Source: Coleofasciculaceae cyanobacterium
GTDB lineage: Bacteria > Cyanobacteriota > Cyanobacteriia > Cyanobacteriales > Xenococcaceae
Length of the DNA stretch: 64,000 nt
Assembly (NCBI GenBank): GCA_036703275.1
Contig: DATNPK010000070.1
Span: 1 to 64,000 of the forward strand
Reading direction: 5' to 3'
The notes under the pieces are model-generated. The model was not told where the DNA came from and did not search any database. It was given only the letters and a program-made list of their open reading frames with translations. Shown in pieces: positions 53,984 through 63,980 of the stretch (position 1 is its first letter; each line of letters opens with the position of its first letter). The translations under genes and the position numbers were made by a program.

Positions 53984-54457
53984 ATGGATTGTAGTCATAT
54001 TCAGTTCTGTACTGGTCAATCGAAAGTAGATTTCGGACAATTGCAATATTTATTGGCTAAAGCGGCTTTTTGGGCAAGAGAACGAAACATAGAAGATCTC
54101 AAATTGGCGATCGCCAATAGCAATCCTGTTGTCACTGTCTGGGATGGTGATCGCCTTATCGGTTTTGCCAGAGCCAATTCTGATGGTGTTTACCGCGCTG
54201 CTATTTGGGATGTGGTTATCGATCCAGATTATCAGGGAGTGGGTTTAGGTCGAAAGCTGGTGCAAACAGTCCTATCTCATCCTCTGGTTAGCAAAGTGGA
54301 AAGAGTCTATTTGACCACCACCCATCAACAGAGCTTTTACGAACGGATTGGCTTTGAGCGTAACGAAACCACAACTATGGTGTTATGTAACTCCAAATCT
54401 ACTGAAGACTTAGCCCGACGAATCCAAGAACAACTTCCAGTAACAATTGACAATTGA
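53984..54457 (+). CDS. GNAT family N-acetyltransferase
   Basis: Acetyltransferase of 157 aa. I place the start at the ATG 53984 because GGAGGT lies 10 bp upstream; an ATG at 53966 is in frame, but it would place that ribosome site inside the gene. The acetyl-CoA loop is VIDPDYQGVGLGRKLVQ (about 75-91), and the ending RVYLTTTHQQSFYERIGFER is typical. The N-terminal CTGQSKVDFGQLQYLL resembles cyanobacterial and plastid NAT proteins that acetylate protein N-termini or metabolites. Substrate is unknown. Confidence 0.87.
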   Translation: MDCSHIQFCTGQSKVDFGQLQYLLAKAAFWARERNIEDLKLAIANSNPVVTVWDGDRLIGFARANSDGVYRAAIWDVVIDPDYQGVGLGRKLVQTVLSHPLVSKVERVYLTTTHQQSFYERIGFERNETTTMVLCNSKSTEDLARRIQEQLPVTIDN

Positions 54458-54678
54458 TAATTGCTTAAAAAGCCAAGAGCTAATAGCTAAAGCCCGTGCA
54501 TGATTCCCGTGCATGGTGTATCCGTTCAGGGACACCTTCGGACGATGCCCGTGCATGACTAGCCCTAAAGGATTAGCTTCGCGTCCTTCGCGTCGCGAAG
54601 CGAGTGACTTCAGTATAAGCTTCGCGTTGTCCTTTAGGACGAACCATATTTATTCCCAACCATAAAACCCACAACGAT
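54458..54678. repeat. Dispersed repeat block with CCCGTGCATG units
   Basis: The 26 bp at 54492-54517, containing CCCGTGCATG twice, are an exact inverse match to 59764-59789. Further modules include a third CCCGTGCATG near 54549, CCTAAAGGA (54564-54572), a TTCGCG-rich part with a GCGTCGCGAAGCG palindrome near 54595, and TCCTTTAGG (54629-54637). No gene is present. Confidence 0.8.
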
Positions 54679-55509
<831 letters not shown>

Positions 55510-55586
55510 CTATCATATAGGCTAACTAGTCTCTTTAGACTAATTTTCGCTTCGCAACTCAATAAGTTATATACAAGGCGATCTCT

Positions 55587-55904
55587 ATGGCAGTTAAAAA
55601 GCAATTTTCCAGTTTTGAAGATTTATTAGAAAATTCCAGTATCCCTGTTTTAGTAGATTTCTACGCAACTTGGTGTGGTCCTTGTCAAATGATGACTCCA
55701 ATTTTAGAACAGGTAGGAGCTAATTTACGCGATCGCCTTCAAGTAGTCAAAATTGATACGGATAAATATCCAAATCTGGCTTCTAAGTATCAAATAGAGG
55801 CTTTGCCAACTTTAGTTCTCTTTAAAGACGGTCAACCAGCCGAAAGAATAGAAGGTGTATTGCAAGCACAACAGCTAATTCAGCATCTAAATACCCTGGT
55901 TTAA
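55587..55904 (+). CDS. Thioredoxin
   Basis: Thioredoxin of 105 aa with the active-site WCGPC (Cys30 and Cys33) in DFYATWCGPCQMM and the cis-proline in EALPTLVLFKDG. It reduces target disulfides using ferredoxin- or NADPH-thioredoxin reductase. The N-terminal KKQFSSFEDLLENS resembles the y-type cyanobacterial thioredoxin, which serves peroxiredoxins, but subtype is not certain. It may serve the type II peroxiredoxin encoded 42 kb away, though that is inference. Confidence 0.92.
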   Translation: MAVKKQFSSFEDLLENSSIPVLVDFYATWCGPCQMMTPILEQVGANLRDRLQVVKIDTDKYPNLASKYQIEALPTLVLFKDGQPAERIEGVLQAQQLIQHLNTLV

Positions 55905-56051
55905 ATAAAGTGGCATTAGGTGTAATTAGTTGCTACTGTTGTTTGTCAATTATTAATATCGCTTTAAACAGTAATCTGAGATAGTTGTAATTGTTTCTCT
56001 TGCCAATTTAGACTGGTTTAAATATCTTTGACTCATAAGTGACAGCCAATT

Positions 56052-57134
56052 ATGCCTAATATAACCGTTGATTTACCGCAAGATTCTTATGCGATCGCGA
56101 TCGCCCCTAATAGCCTGAAGCAGTTGGGTAGTCGAATCAAACAACTGAATATTGGCAACAAAGTATTAGTTATTTCTAGCCCAGAAATCTTTAATCATTA
56201 CGGTGATGCCTGTCTCAATTCCCTAAAAGAGGCTGGCTTTGAAACCTATACTCATTTGATACCCGCGGGGGAAACACATAAAACCCTTGAGTCGATTCAA
56301 CAGGTGTATGACACTGCACAAGCTAATCATTTAGAACGCTCGTCTACATTTATAGCTTTAGGCGGGGGGGTTATTGGCGATATGACGGGATTTGCGGCGG
56401 CAACTTGGTTGAGAGGCGTAAATTTTGTGCAAGTACCAACCTCTTTGTTAGCAATTGTCGATGCTTCTGTCGGTGGGAAAACAGGAGTCAACCATCCTCA
56501 AGGCAAAAATTTGATTGGTGCTTTTTATCAGCCAAAACTAGTGGCGATCGACCCAAATCTATTAAAAACCTTGCCTGTTAGAGAATTTCGGGCAGGAATG
56601 GCAGAGGTAATTAAATACGGAGTGATTTGGGATGAGGATCTGTTTACCAAACTAGAACACTGCGATCGCCTTGATAGTTTAGATAATGTCGGTAACGAAC
56701 TGTTGGAGATCATCATTACTCGTTCTTGTCAGGCAAAAGCCGAAGTAGTTAGCCAAGACGAAAAAGAAGCAGGATTACGGGCAATTCTTAATTACGGACA
56801 CACTATTGGTCATGCAGTAGAAAGCTTAACCCACTACAAGCAGTTTGTTCACGGCGAGGCAGTGGCTATTGGTATGGTGGCAGCCGGAAAAATTGCCGTT
56901 GAAATGGATTTATGGACTCAGCAAGAAGCCGATCACCAACATACTTTGATTGCCAAAGCAGGATTGCCCACAGAGATTCCGCCTGAGTTAAAGATCGAAG
57001 ATATTTTAGAAACTATTAAAAGCGACAAGAAAGTAAAAGCAGGAACAGTTCGCTTTATTTTGCCTATAGCGATCGGCAAGGTTACTATTAGCGATCGAGT
57101 AACTCCAGAAATAATCAGACAGGCTTTAGGATAA
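56052..57134 (+). CDS. aroB: 3-dehydroquinate synthase
   Basis: Shikimate-pathway enzyme (360 aa) converting DAHP to 3-dehydroquinate, with NAD+ and Zn2+ or Co2+. The NAD loop is [20 protein letters not shown] (about 99-118), then [25 protein letters not shown], and the metal ligands lie in [22 protein letters not shown] and the later HGEAVAIGM. Length is normal. The ATG at 56052 gives the usual start [11 protein letters not shown] small zinc-ribbon gene follows. Confidence 0.96.
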   Translation: MPNITVDLPQDSYAIAIAPNSLKQLGSRIKQLNIGNKVLVISSPEIFNHYGDACLNSLKEAGFETYTHLIPAGETHKTLESIQQVYDTAQANHLERSSTFIALGGGVIGDMTGFAAATWLRGVNFVQVPTSLLAIVDASVGGKTGVNHPQGKNLIGAFYQPKLVAIDPNLLKTLPVREFRAGMAEVIKYGVIWDEDLFTKLEHCDRLDSLDNVGNELLEIIITRSCQAKAEVVSQDEKEAGLRAILNYGHTIGHAVESLTHYKQFVHGEAVAIGMVAAGKIAVEMDLWTQQEADHQHTLIAKAGLPTEIPPELKIEDILETIKSDKKVKAGTVRFILPIAIGKVTISDRVTPEIIRQALG

Positions 57135-57170
57135 TGTTAAATGCTCAATGTTAAATATTAAATGTTATCT

Positions 57171-57416
57171 ATGGCTCTAGAACCTTGTAAAGTTTGCGGG
57201 ACTCTTAATGCAGCAGAAACAGAAATATGTCTTAGCTGTGGTTATCCTACAGAAGGCAAAAAAAGACCTGCTATTTTCCGTTGGGTAGCGATCGCTTTGG
57301 TAGTTTGTTTTGCCCTGCCATTCTTATCAGGAATAATCAATTGGGTTATGCTTCAGTTTCAACCCGAATCACCGACACCAACTCAACCTGAAGTTTCTTT
57401 AATTCAAGATCATTAA
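57171..57416 (+). CDS. Small zinc-ribbon membrane protein
   Basis: Protein of 81 aa from the ATG at 57171 (an ATG three codons earlier is also possible). The N-terminus has two CxxC motifs (PCKVCGTLNAAETEICLSCGYP), a zinc ribbon, and then one transmembrane helix (about 38-60, WVAIALVVCFALPFLSGIINW) and a Pro-rich tail. Function is unknown; such proteins are frequent and may sense or scaffold at membranes. It follows aroB by 36 bp and is convergent with the porin gene. Confidence 0.75.
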   Translation: MALEPCKVCGTLNAAETEICLSCGYPTEGKKRPAIFRWVAIALVVCFALPFLSGIINWVMLQFQPESPTPTQPEVSLIQDH

Positions 57417-57489
57417 ACTATTGTGATTCTTACTAACAAATGACAAATGATTGTGATCGTGACAGTTTTAAAAACTATTTGAAAACTAT

Positions 57490-59193
57490 CTAAAAACTCA
57501 AGGTAGTCCGAATTGTCCACATCACTAAATTATCAAGATCTCGAGTATTGGCGTCAGGTTTAGTAATCCAGACTACTCCAGGGGTAATCGCAATATTGTC
57601 GTTGACCTGATATTGATAAAAAGCCTCAAGATGTAGAGATTGCTCGCTGTCTTCTTGAAGATTATCAATAGTAGAATTAGTAACCTTGGGTTCACTTCCC
57701 ACTACAATCCCTGCCAAACTACCTTCTTTGCCTAAATCTGGTATAGCTAGGGTTGCTGCCCAGTTCCAGATGTCTTGTGTCCCACGATCAATTTGTTGAT
57801 TAAGGGTAGAAAGATTACTGACTTTACTTAATCCACCCCAACCACCAATGACTAGGCGATCGCTAATTGCCCAGGATAACTCTAAACCATAGGAATTGCT
57901 GATAGTGGGAACTTCTTGACCGAACAACTCAGCAGTGCGCGAGCGAAGATTTGCTCGATTTGTACCTGTTTCAGTGTCGCTTTGGTTATAGCTATGAACG
58001 TAAGTAGCCGACAAATTAAGGCTGGGAAAAGGTGTAACGGTAATTTGTCCTAACGCGCTATAAGGACCATTAAATAGACCACTTCCCGAACTTGATTCAT
58101 TGGCAGGAGAAGCTAAATAGCCAGCACTAATCTCGATTCGCTCAACGGGACGATGGGTAATTCCTAATCCAGCATCTCTTGGACCATAATACAAAGGGTT
58201 TCGCGTCCCAAAATCCGAAATTGCCCCTGAACCTCCATCGCCATCAAGAACATTAACTGTCGGAGCAATATCGTCAGCATCTATCCCCGCTGCACCTATA
58301 ATAAAGTCGAAGCGATCGCCAATACTAAAGGAGTAATGTAGTGCATCCAATTCCAAATCATCGTCATCAGGTTCGGCAAAAGCTAGATTGCCTTGCCAAG
58401 TTCCGAGCGCAGATTCAAAGCCAGGAAAGCCATTGCGGGATAATCTAGTGAACAGCAGATCGTTTCCTTGAAAGCTAGTTGCTAATTCTAGTCTGAGCCT
58501 ACTGCCTAATATAGTACTATTAGTATTATTTTCGCTGTTTCCCGATAAAATGCTACCCGAGCCAACAATAGCTTCTCCTCTTAGTTTAGTGGTAGTAGAA
58601 AATTGAGTTACTGACAAATCGTCTAATCTTGCCTGAGATCCGTCTGTCCTACCCTGTAGAATCGCTAACTCTGTTTGATACTCCTGCATTAATCGCAGAA
58701 CCGTCTCTACATCTGTTTGAGCAACATCTTCAGAAAGCGCGATCGTCTTTTCAATTTTGTTTAAACAGGCATTAAGTCCAGCAACAAATTCGGCACGAGT
58801 AACACTTTGTTGACCTCGATAAACTTGAGAGGAAACGTCTGGTAAGGTTTCTTCCCCTACTTGCGTTGTCCGTTTGGGAAATCCATCAATGCAACCATAA
58901 CGTTCAATTAGACTTTTTAAGGCTTCGTAAGACCAATCCGTAGGCTTAATATCATTCAGTTGTTCGATATTATTTACCTGAGTAATTAATAAGTTAATCT
59001 GGTTAGATTTTAAACTCAAATTATCAGCGAAATTTGCTTTACGCTCTGCAATTTTTAAGCTAATTTTATTTGGCTTATTGAAATTTATTTCCTTGTTTTT
59101 GGGTATTTCAGTTGCATCAATGCTTGATGATAACATTACATAAATAGCAAAAACAGGGGCTAATTGATAAATTCTTCCCCATAACCTAAACAT
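57490..59193 (-). CDS. Iron-uptake-type porin with SLH domain (OprB family)
   Basis: Outer-membrane channel of 567 aa from the ATG at 59193. A signal peptide is followed by one SLH domain (about 75-140: DIKPTDWSYEALKSLIERYGCIDGFP, RAEFVAGLNACLNKIE) that anchors to peptidoglycan, a short coiled coil, then a beta-barrel of alternating aromatic strands ending in TIRTTLSF, the outer-membrane C-terminal Phe. Cyanobacterial members of this family mediate iron and small-solute uptake. A FurA-like gene lies 4 kb away, but no Fur box was recognised upstream. Confidence 0.88.
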   Translation of the reverse strand: MFRLWGRIYQLAPVFAIYVMLSSSIDATEIPKNKEINFNKPNKISLKIAERKANFADNLSLKSNQINLLITQVNNIEQLNDIKPTDWSYEALKSLIERYGCIDGFPKRTTQVGEETLPDVSSQVYRGQQSVTRAEFVAGLNACLNKIEKTIALSEDVAQTDVETVLRLMQEYQTELAILQGRTDGSQARLDDLSVTQFSTTTKLRGEAIVGSGSILSGNSENNTNSTILGSRLRLELATSFQGNDLLFTRLSRNGFPGFESALGTWQGNLAFAEPDDDDLELDALHYSFSIGDRFDFIIGAAGIDADDIAPTVNVLDGDGGSGAISDFGTRNPLYYGPRDAGLGITHRPVERIEISAGYLASPANESSSGSGLFNGPYSALGQITVTPFPSLNLSATYVHSYNQSDTETGTNRANLRSRTAELFGQEVPTISNSYGLELSWAISDRLVIGGWGGLSKVSNLSTLNQQIDRGTQDIWNWAATLAIPDLGKEGSLAGIVVGSEPKVTNSTIDNLQEDSEQSLHLEAFYQYQVNDNIAITPGVVWITKPDANTRDLDNLVMWTIRTTLSF

Positions 59194-59199
59194 TGACAA

Positions 59200-59502
59200 T
59201 AATCCTCACTCACACCACAATCAGGCTCAGATTCTTATATCATTGATTTTGACTCTGAAGTTTATTTAGTAATAAACTTAAACACTGGTGTTAAACATTA
59301 GCATTTTATCGAATTAAATCATGATATTTTAATCTCTTTTTATTTTGGCATTTCTTAAAATCTATTGGTAAAAAAACGAGCATTGGGGAAAATTGTTGAA
59401 GTAAAATATTTTATTTGCAATGTTTAGCAAAATAACTAAACATTAGTTAACATTATTTTAAGATAATTTGTACGTGATTCTAATTTAGCAATACTCGCTG
59501 TT
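59200..59502. other. AT-rich upstream region of the porin gene
   Basis: No gene is supported. The stretch is very AT-rich with repeated TAAACA/TGTTTA and GTTAACATTA phrases near 59440-59455. A regulator site for iron control could lie here, but I cannot identify a 19-bp Fur box. Confidence 0.4.
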
Positions 59503-59601
59503 ACTGCGCTTTTCAACAGCACGGTTGGATATGCGCCACCTGCGGGCGCATCCCCCGCGCTCAAATCAGTAGACCACAATAATAAAATTTAAAAAAGCTA
59601 A
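59503..59601 (-). repeat. Dispersed hairpin element, copy 2
   Basis: Inverted 99-bp partner of 16594-16689. On the minus strand the flanks TTAGC...TTATTGTGGTCTACTG and GTTGAAAAGCGCAGT are the same, and the stem base AGCGCGGGGGATGC is kept on the left side. The upper stem reads GATGCGCC-CGCAGGT-GGCGCAT, pairing differently from copy 1 yet keeping CAGGT. The lower right arm has decayed. Confidence 0.85.
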
Positions 59602-59883
59602 AAGTGAGACAGTTGCGTCAAGGATATGCGGAGCTAGTCCTAAAGGACTCCTAAAGGACGACGCGAAGCGCAAAAGTGCGGTCTTGGGGGTTTCCCCCAT
59701 GAGCAACTTTTGTAAGAAGCTAGTGTGACCGAAGGTGTCTATAGCGGATACACCTACGGATATACCATGCACGGGAATCATGCACGGGCATATCCTTTAG
59801 GGGACTTTTCTAATGACTCAAATAAAGCCTGACGCGCCACTACCTAATTTGTAAGTTATTTAATTCACAATCCTAAACATATT
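59602..59883. repeat. Mosaic palindromic repeat block B
   Basis: Contains two CCTAAAGGA cores (59639-59647, 59650-59658), GACGCGAAGCGC, the module CGGTCTTGGGGGTTTCC (shared, inverted, with about 16440), CATGCACGGGAATCATGCAC (59766 onward, inverse of 54492-54517) and TCCTTTAGG (59793-59801). An 71-codon minus frame across it is an artefact of the repeats. No gene. Confidence 0.8.
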
Positions 59884-61320
59884 TTATTTAAAGACAGATT
59901 TATTTGCAGCTAGATAATAAACTAAAACACTAGCCAACAAAATAAAAGGAACAAAAATCATTGTATAAAAAAGCTGCTGATATCTAATAATGTCAAATTC
60001 TTTAAGATTAATCTTCCAGTTTTGCTTTTGCCAAGGAAAACAAACTAAAAAAGTAATAGCGGGGGTGAATTTGAACGAATATTTACGCTCAAAATTATCT
60101 ACATAGAAATTCAGCTGGTTATTGACAAAAGTAATTAGAATCTGGTGAAAATTATTGGTATCAAAAACTTTCGGGATAATAAACTCTGGTTGAGTAGCAT
60201 TGCTTCCAGTAATCGGAGTTCGCAAACGAAAATTTAAGCCTGTTTTTTCCTGACCAATGATCAGATTTTGAGTATAAATTCCATCTGATAAGGCTAGAAT
60301 TCTAGCTGGCCCGTCTTGATTAATATCATTAGTAGAAATAGTCAGAAACAGAGTTAACTCGTCAGTTTTCTTTAATTTTTCAGTAAGAAAAGTTGCTGGT
60401 TGAGCGGTTTTTAGCCATTGTTTTGAATTTACTAAAACTCCTAATTTTTGTGGTATTAGGTTATTTGCTGATTCTTGATGTTTAGATAAATTACTTAGTA
60501 TATCTTGATGATTTGTTGGCGATGAATCTGGCGATTGCCACAATAATTTGGCAACATGATGGCTATTATCAAGATAATAGTTTTGTGGATTATCAAAATT
60601 AAAAACCGTTACCAAGCTGGATAATTGCGGGAAAAAAGCATCTGCTTGCTCAAATGCCTTTTCTACTTCAAATTTGCTTAAACTACGATCGCAAATATAC
60701 AAATTATTAATATACCCGTTCCAGGGACGATCGCCTGTTGCCTCATTGCCAATTACTAGGGGAAAGTCTTCATTCCAATTAGATAAATTAACGTTAATTA
60801 ATAAAATCCATACTCCTAAAATAACTATCGAACAATAGCTAAAAATTGCCACAAGTAAAGACTTTAAACTAAGCTTGCGGCGATCGCCTTTGATTATACC
60901 AATTGCTAGCTGAATAATATCGCTACGCCAACAGTATAAAATACCTCCGAGAGTAGCCCCCAAGCTGTTATAAATGATGTCGGTAAGGTTAGAAACACGA
61001 ATGGGTAAGAAAAACTGTGTTAGTTCAATAGCAGTTGATACCATCGCACCACTTAAACCAACAATTAAAATGATCGCAGTGTTGCGCTGTGGGCGATCGA
61101 CAATAAAAGCTAAACTGATACCAAACGGAATAAACAACAAAATGTTCTGTAAATAATCCTTGACGTTGCTGCCAAAGTTAAATTCCTCAATGACAAACCG
61201 TCCCGAAAATCCTGGCGGAATTACAAATTTAAAGGGAAATATCGTAGCAACGCAGATTGCAGACAAGCTAGCAATAAGCAATAGATAACCCCGGCGTTGA
61301 TGTCTTTTTTTAATACTCAT
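59884..61320 (-). CDS. VanZ-like membrane protein fused to a LamG-type domain
   Basis: Unusual 478-aa protein. The N-terminal 130 residues have VanZ-like helices, with KDYLQNILLFIPFGISLAF and STAIELTQFFLPIRVSNLTDIIYNSLGATLGGIL, the family core. A further transmembrane helix lies at about 155-178. Residues about 180-440 form a beta-rich concanavalin/LamG-like domain (NNLYICDRSLSKFEVEKAFEQA, QILITFVNNQLNFYVDNFERKY) facing the periplasm. A final helix (about 450-472) closes the chain. VanZ proteins are linked to glycopeptide resistance and surface processes. The LamG part suggests glycan binding. Confidence 0.82.
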   Translation of the reverse strand: MSIKKRHQRRGYLLLIASLSAICVATIFPFKFVIPPGFSGRFVIEEFNFGSNVKDYLQNILLFIPFGISLAFIVDRPQRNTAIILIVGLSGAMVSTAIELTQFFLPIRVSNLTDIIYNSLGATLGGILYCWRSDIIQLAIGIIKGDRRKLSLKSLLVAIFSYCSIVILGVWILLINVNLSNWNEDFPLVIGNEATGDRPWNGYINNLYICDRSLSKFEVEKAFEQADAFFPQLSSLVTVFNFDNPQNYYLDNSHHVAKLLWQSPDSSPTNHQDILSNLSKHQESANNLIPQKLGVLVNSKQWLKTAQPATFLTEKLKKTDELTLFLTISTNDINQDGPARILALSDGIYTQNLIIGQEKTGLNFRLRTPITGSNATQPEFIIPKVFDTNNFHQILITFVNNQLNFYVDNFERKYSFKFTPAITFLVCFPWQKQNWKINLKEFDIIRYQQLFYTMIFVPFILLASVLVYYLAANKSVFK

Positions 61321-61527
61321 TATCTAGAAAGATTTTTGGTTCAATTCCCGCTTCAATAATCTCTCAGAAAAAATTGCGATAAGCTCGAGCATATCCCTGA
61401 CAAAACAATAATTCTCCTGCATCTAACAAAGCTGCATATCATTCCGCTACATTGTATCAAGGTTGAGGTGCTTGATTCATAAGCTTAATCAGAAAAAAAA
61501 TTCCCAAGCGATCGCTTTTTTCGAGGT
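61321..61527. other. Spacer with a possible degraded coding remnant
   Basis: On the minus strand a stop-broken frame reads YAALLDAGELLFCQGYAR, AYRNFF, stop, EIIEAGIEP at about 61330-61435. It has the look of a real protein interrupted by a stop, but I cannot name the family. The rest is unremarkable. Confidence 0.3.
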
Positions 61528-61962
61528 TTATTTATTTATCTTTCTTTGCCACAGAAATTTCCTGTCCGCTTCTTGAATGGGAACGTCATTAATGCTGGCT
61601 TCTCTTCTTTTCATCAAGCCATTTTCGGCAAATTCCCAATTTTCGTTACCGTAAGCACGATACCAAAAGCCACCGTCGTCGTGCCATTCATATTCAAAAC
61701 AGACAGAAATACGATTATCCGTAAAAGTCCAGAGTCTTTTTTGGAGACGATAGTCTAATTCTTTAGCCCATTTACGCTTGAGAAAAACAATAATTTCCTC
61801 TCGACCATTGATAAACTCGGCACGATTGCGCCATTGGGAATCAACTGTATATGCAAGGGCGACTTTTTCGGGGTTACGCCCATTCCAGCCATCTTCGGCG
61901 GTTTGGACTTTAGCTTTGGCGGTTTCGAGGGTAAATGGGGGAAAAGGTGGTTTGGTTTCCAT
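61528..61962 (-). CDS. DUF1348 / NTF2-like protein
   Basis: Small 144-aa protein of the NTF2-like superfamily, DUF1348 group. The motifs are [67 protein letters not shown], and [27 protein letters not shown], which form the cone-shaped cavity. The C-terminal [13 protein letters not shown] is typical. Function is unknown, perhaps an enzyme on small organics. It lies next to the cyanase gene, with a 91-bp spacer, and both are on the minus strand. Confidence 0.88.
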   Translation of the reverse strand: METKPPFPPFTLETAKAKVQTAEDGWNGRNPEKVALAYTVDSQWRNRAEFINGREEIIVFLKRKWAKELDYRLQKRLWTFTDNRISVCFEYEWHDDGGFWYRAYGNENWEFAENGLMKRREASINDVPIQEADRKFLWQRKINK

Positions 61963-62053
61963 TGTTGTCTTTGTATCGTCATTTATAACAAAACAAGATG
62001 ACAGACTAGCAATAGGTTAATCTCGCTATTTGCTAGTTCATCTCTTCAAGAAG

Positions 62054-62497
62054 CTACCACTTTTTGTAGGGTAAGAATTTACCACACATAACGATCTGGA
62101 CGCGATCGCCTTGAGGATCTTCAACCTTTTCAACTTCTACCGAAAAGTCGATTGCACTCATGATGCCATCACCAAATTTCTCGTGAACTACCGCTTTGAT
62201 CGGCATTCCGTATACCTGCATAATTTCATAAAACCGATAAATTAAGGGATCGGTAGGAATTTGAGGCTCAAGCGAACCTTTAAGCGGTGGGATAGTCAGA
62301 GGTTCAGCCATTGATTCGGGTAAACCCAAGGTGGTGACGATTTTAGTGGCTTCTTTTAAGCTGGCACTAGCTTGACGATAGATCACTGATGCGATCCAGG
62401 TTTCATCTAGTCCAACTGCTTGTTCCAAGTCTTCAAAGGTTATTCCCTTTTCTTTTTTTGCTGCTAATAATTTTTCGGTAATTTCCGAAATTGCCAT
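62054..62497 (-). CDS. cynS: Cyanate hydratase (cyanase)
   Basis: Cyanase of 147 aa that turns cyanate and bicarbonate into ammonia and CO2, protecting from cyanate and supplying nitrogen. The catalytic triad is conserved: R88 and E91 in LIYRFYEIM and S114 in [10 protein letters not shown], with the same spacing as R96, E99 and S122 of E. coli. The N-terminal helix-turn-helix-like part ([25 protein letters not shown]) is normal. A ribosome site AAGGAGC precedes the ATG. No cynA/B/D transporter genes are beside it. Confidence 0.96.
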   Translation of the reverse strand: MAISEITEKLLAAKKEKGITFEDLEQAVGLDETWIASVIYRQASASLKEATKIVTTLGLPESMAEPLTIPPLKGSLEPQIPTDPLIYRFYEIMQVYGMPIKAVVHEKFGDGIMSAIDFSVEVEKVEDPQGDRVQIVMCGKFLPYKKW

Positions 62498-62641
62498 AAT
62501 TTTTGCTCCTTAATTTTCTGTCAAAATCAACTAATTGTGAGGGCATGTCGCCAAACGTCCCTACGGTTTGATTTAGGCTTCTTTTACTGCCCTGGTTTCT
62601 CGATTTGAACCTCCCATCGCTCTTTCGCGCGAGGGATTCCC

Positions 62642-62981
62642 TTATAGGCTCGACTCTACACACTTAAATGCTTCCCAAGCATTATGCAGTCGTTTAACCA
62701 CGTCTTGAGTTACTTGAAAATGAACAGCTTGTAACCAAGGATTAGTTTTTTTCCATTAGGCTAAGTTGTCTTTTTTGTTCAAAGTAACTAGGGAAGAGAA
62801 CATCTGCCGATGTTATGTATTCGCGATTCAAAAAGCAAGAGTAAAAACTACACTTTCTCGAATTAAGCCAATCCTTGAGGTCGCGCAAACATCTATTATA
62901 CAACCGACGACAAATTTCCAACCATTCAAGCATCAATGCTTGCTGGTCGGCCGGTGGGTAAATTCGATAAATAAGTATAGT
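62642..62981 (-). pseudogene. TnpB (IS605 OrfB) N-terminal fragment, frameshifted
   Basis: The minus strand gives ILIYRIYPPADQQALMLEW, then LEICRRLYNRCLRDLKDWLNSRK and NREYITSADVLFPSYFEQKRQL, the start of an IS605-type TnpB. Near 62750 a run of A residues shifts the frame: the next part, KKTNPWLQAVHFQVTQDVV and KRLHNAWEAFKC, is one base out of phase and ends at a stop at 62642. About 300 residues of the RuvC domain are missing. The 5' side is cut off at the repeat at 62993. It is a relic. Confidence 0.82.
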
Positions 62982-63306
62982 TTAAATTTAGCATTTGCCA
63001 ATCGCGGATTCACGGATAAACCGCACTCCGCCCTTCGGTCTCGAAGCTTATCCGTGATAGACGCTCGTGCGATCTTACAGAGCGTGGGGCTTCCCGTCGG
63101 GAAAGCTAAAATATTTATTGGTATTGGTATTGCTTTGACTTTAAATTAAATTAGATGCGGGTAAACTCTTGGTCGCATCTAATACCCCTTTCTTTTACTG
63201 ATATTCTAAATTTTCTGCTAATAAGAAATATTGGCTAATTAGTATAGATCGATCCTGCTCGATCGCACTTTTGCTTAACTATTTTGCCCTGGATGGGACG
63301 CAATAT
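62982..63306. repeat. Repeat unit and hairpins upstream of the broken tnpB
   Basis: 62993-63053 is the inverted 61-bp partner of 41098-41158. It contains a 9-bp stem CACGGATAA...TTATCCGTG (63011-63056). A second hairpin, GCTTCCCG-TCG-GGAAAGC, lies near 63090-63107. A 127-codon plus-strand frame across this area is not supported because it overlaps transposon and repeat DNA. No gene. Confidence 0.7.
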
Positions 63307-63822
63307 TTATTTCTTTTTAGCTTCTCTTTCGGAAACAACCCGCGTACAGCACCAGTCTATGGGCAAAGCTGATGGCCAACCCATACGAATCGCTTCGGGG
63401 CAAATAGTCATTACCGTTAATTGACAATCAATTAATTGAAACCCCTCTTTTTTGCACTGCTTTAAACTGTGTTTTAAAATAGTGTCGTCTCTAAACTCAA
63501 TTGTATTGTTGCATTGAATACAAACAACATGATGATGATGGTGGGGGTAAGGTTGATTTAACTCATAATGTTTGTGTCCTTCTGCTAGTTCTAATTCTCG
63601 CAGAATTCCCATACGTGCCATTAATTTTACACTACGGTAAATAGTGGACAGGCTAATCGGTTCTCCCCGTTGTTCCACCAAAGCGTGCAATTCTTCCGCG
63701 CTGAGGTGATCGCCTTTCGGCAAATTTTGAAATACGTGCAGGATTTTTTCTCTCTGAGGTGTCATGCGCCAACCTCGAGAATTGAGTTCGGCTTTTAAAG
63801 AAGATGCCGTATAGTCAACCAT
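63307..63822 (-). CDS. FurA-like ferric uptake regulator with variant C-terminus
   Basis: Fur-family DNA-binding repressor of 171 aa. The winged helix includes LNSRGWRMTPQREKILHVF and ISLSTIYRSVKLMARMGILRELEL, and the metal site has HKHYE and PYPHHHHHVVCIQC (Cys101 and Cys104). This is closest to cyanobacterial FurA. The second thiol pair of FurA, CPKC, is changed to CPEA (Cys141 kept, 144 is Ala), and 27 further residues (IRMGWPSALPIDWCCTRVVS...) replace the usual short end. Fur proteins repress iron-uptake genes with Fe2+. A porin gene 4 kb away is a possible target. A new gene starts divergently at 63995. Confidence 0.88.
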   Translation of the reverse strand: MVDYTASSLKAELNSRGWRMTPQREKILHVFQNLPKGDHLSAEELHALVEQRGEPISLSTIYRSVKLMARMGILRELELAEGHKHYELNQPYPHHHHHVVCIQCNNTIEFRDDTILKHSLKQCKKEGFQLIDCQLTVMTICPEAIRMGWPSALPIDWCCTRVVSEREAKKK

Positions 63823-63980
63823 ACCAATCTTTTATCAATTATTTGCTGCTTATTGACAATAATAAGATTTTTAATCAACCTTTGCAATAAAGTTTAGTTA
63901 CAGAATACTTAGCTGCGATTTTGCTTGACTCTAATAAAAATGCGATCGCTTAATCTTAATTTTAACACTATTGCCTAATT

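Noticed and set aside
59566-59781. 71-codon minus-strand frame in repeat block B
   Set aside because: Composed of repeat modules that occur in other frames elsewhere; no family.
61331-61350. GGTTCAATTCCC, like a tRNA T-loop
   Set aside because: The five-base stem does not pair and no acceptor, D or anticodon arms are present.
62766-63149. 127-codon plus-strand frame
   Set aside because: It covers the antisense of the tnpB relic and repeat DNA, so it is not a gene.
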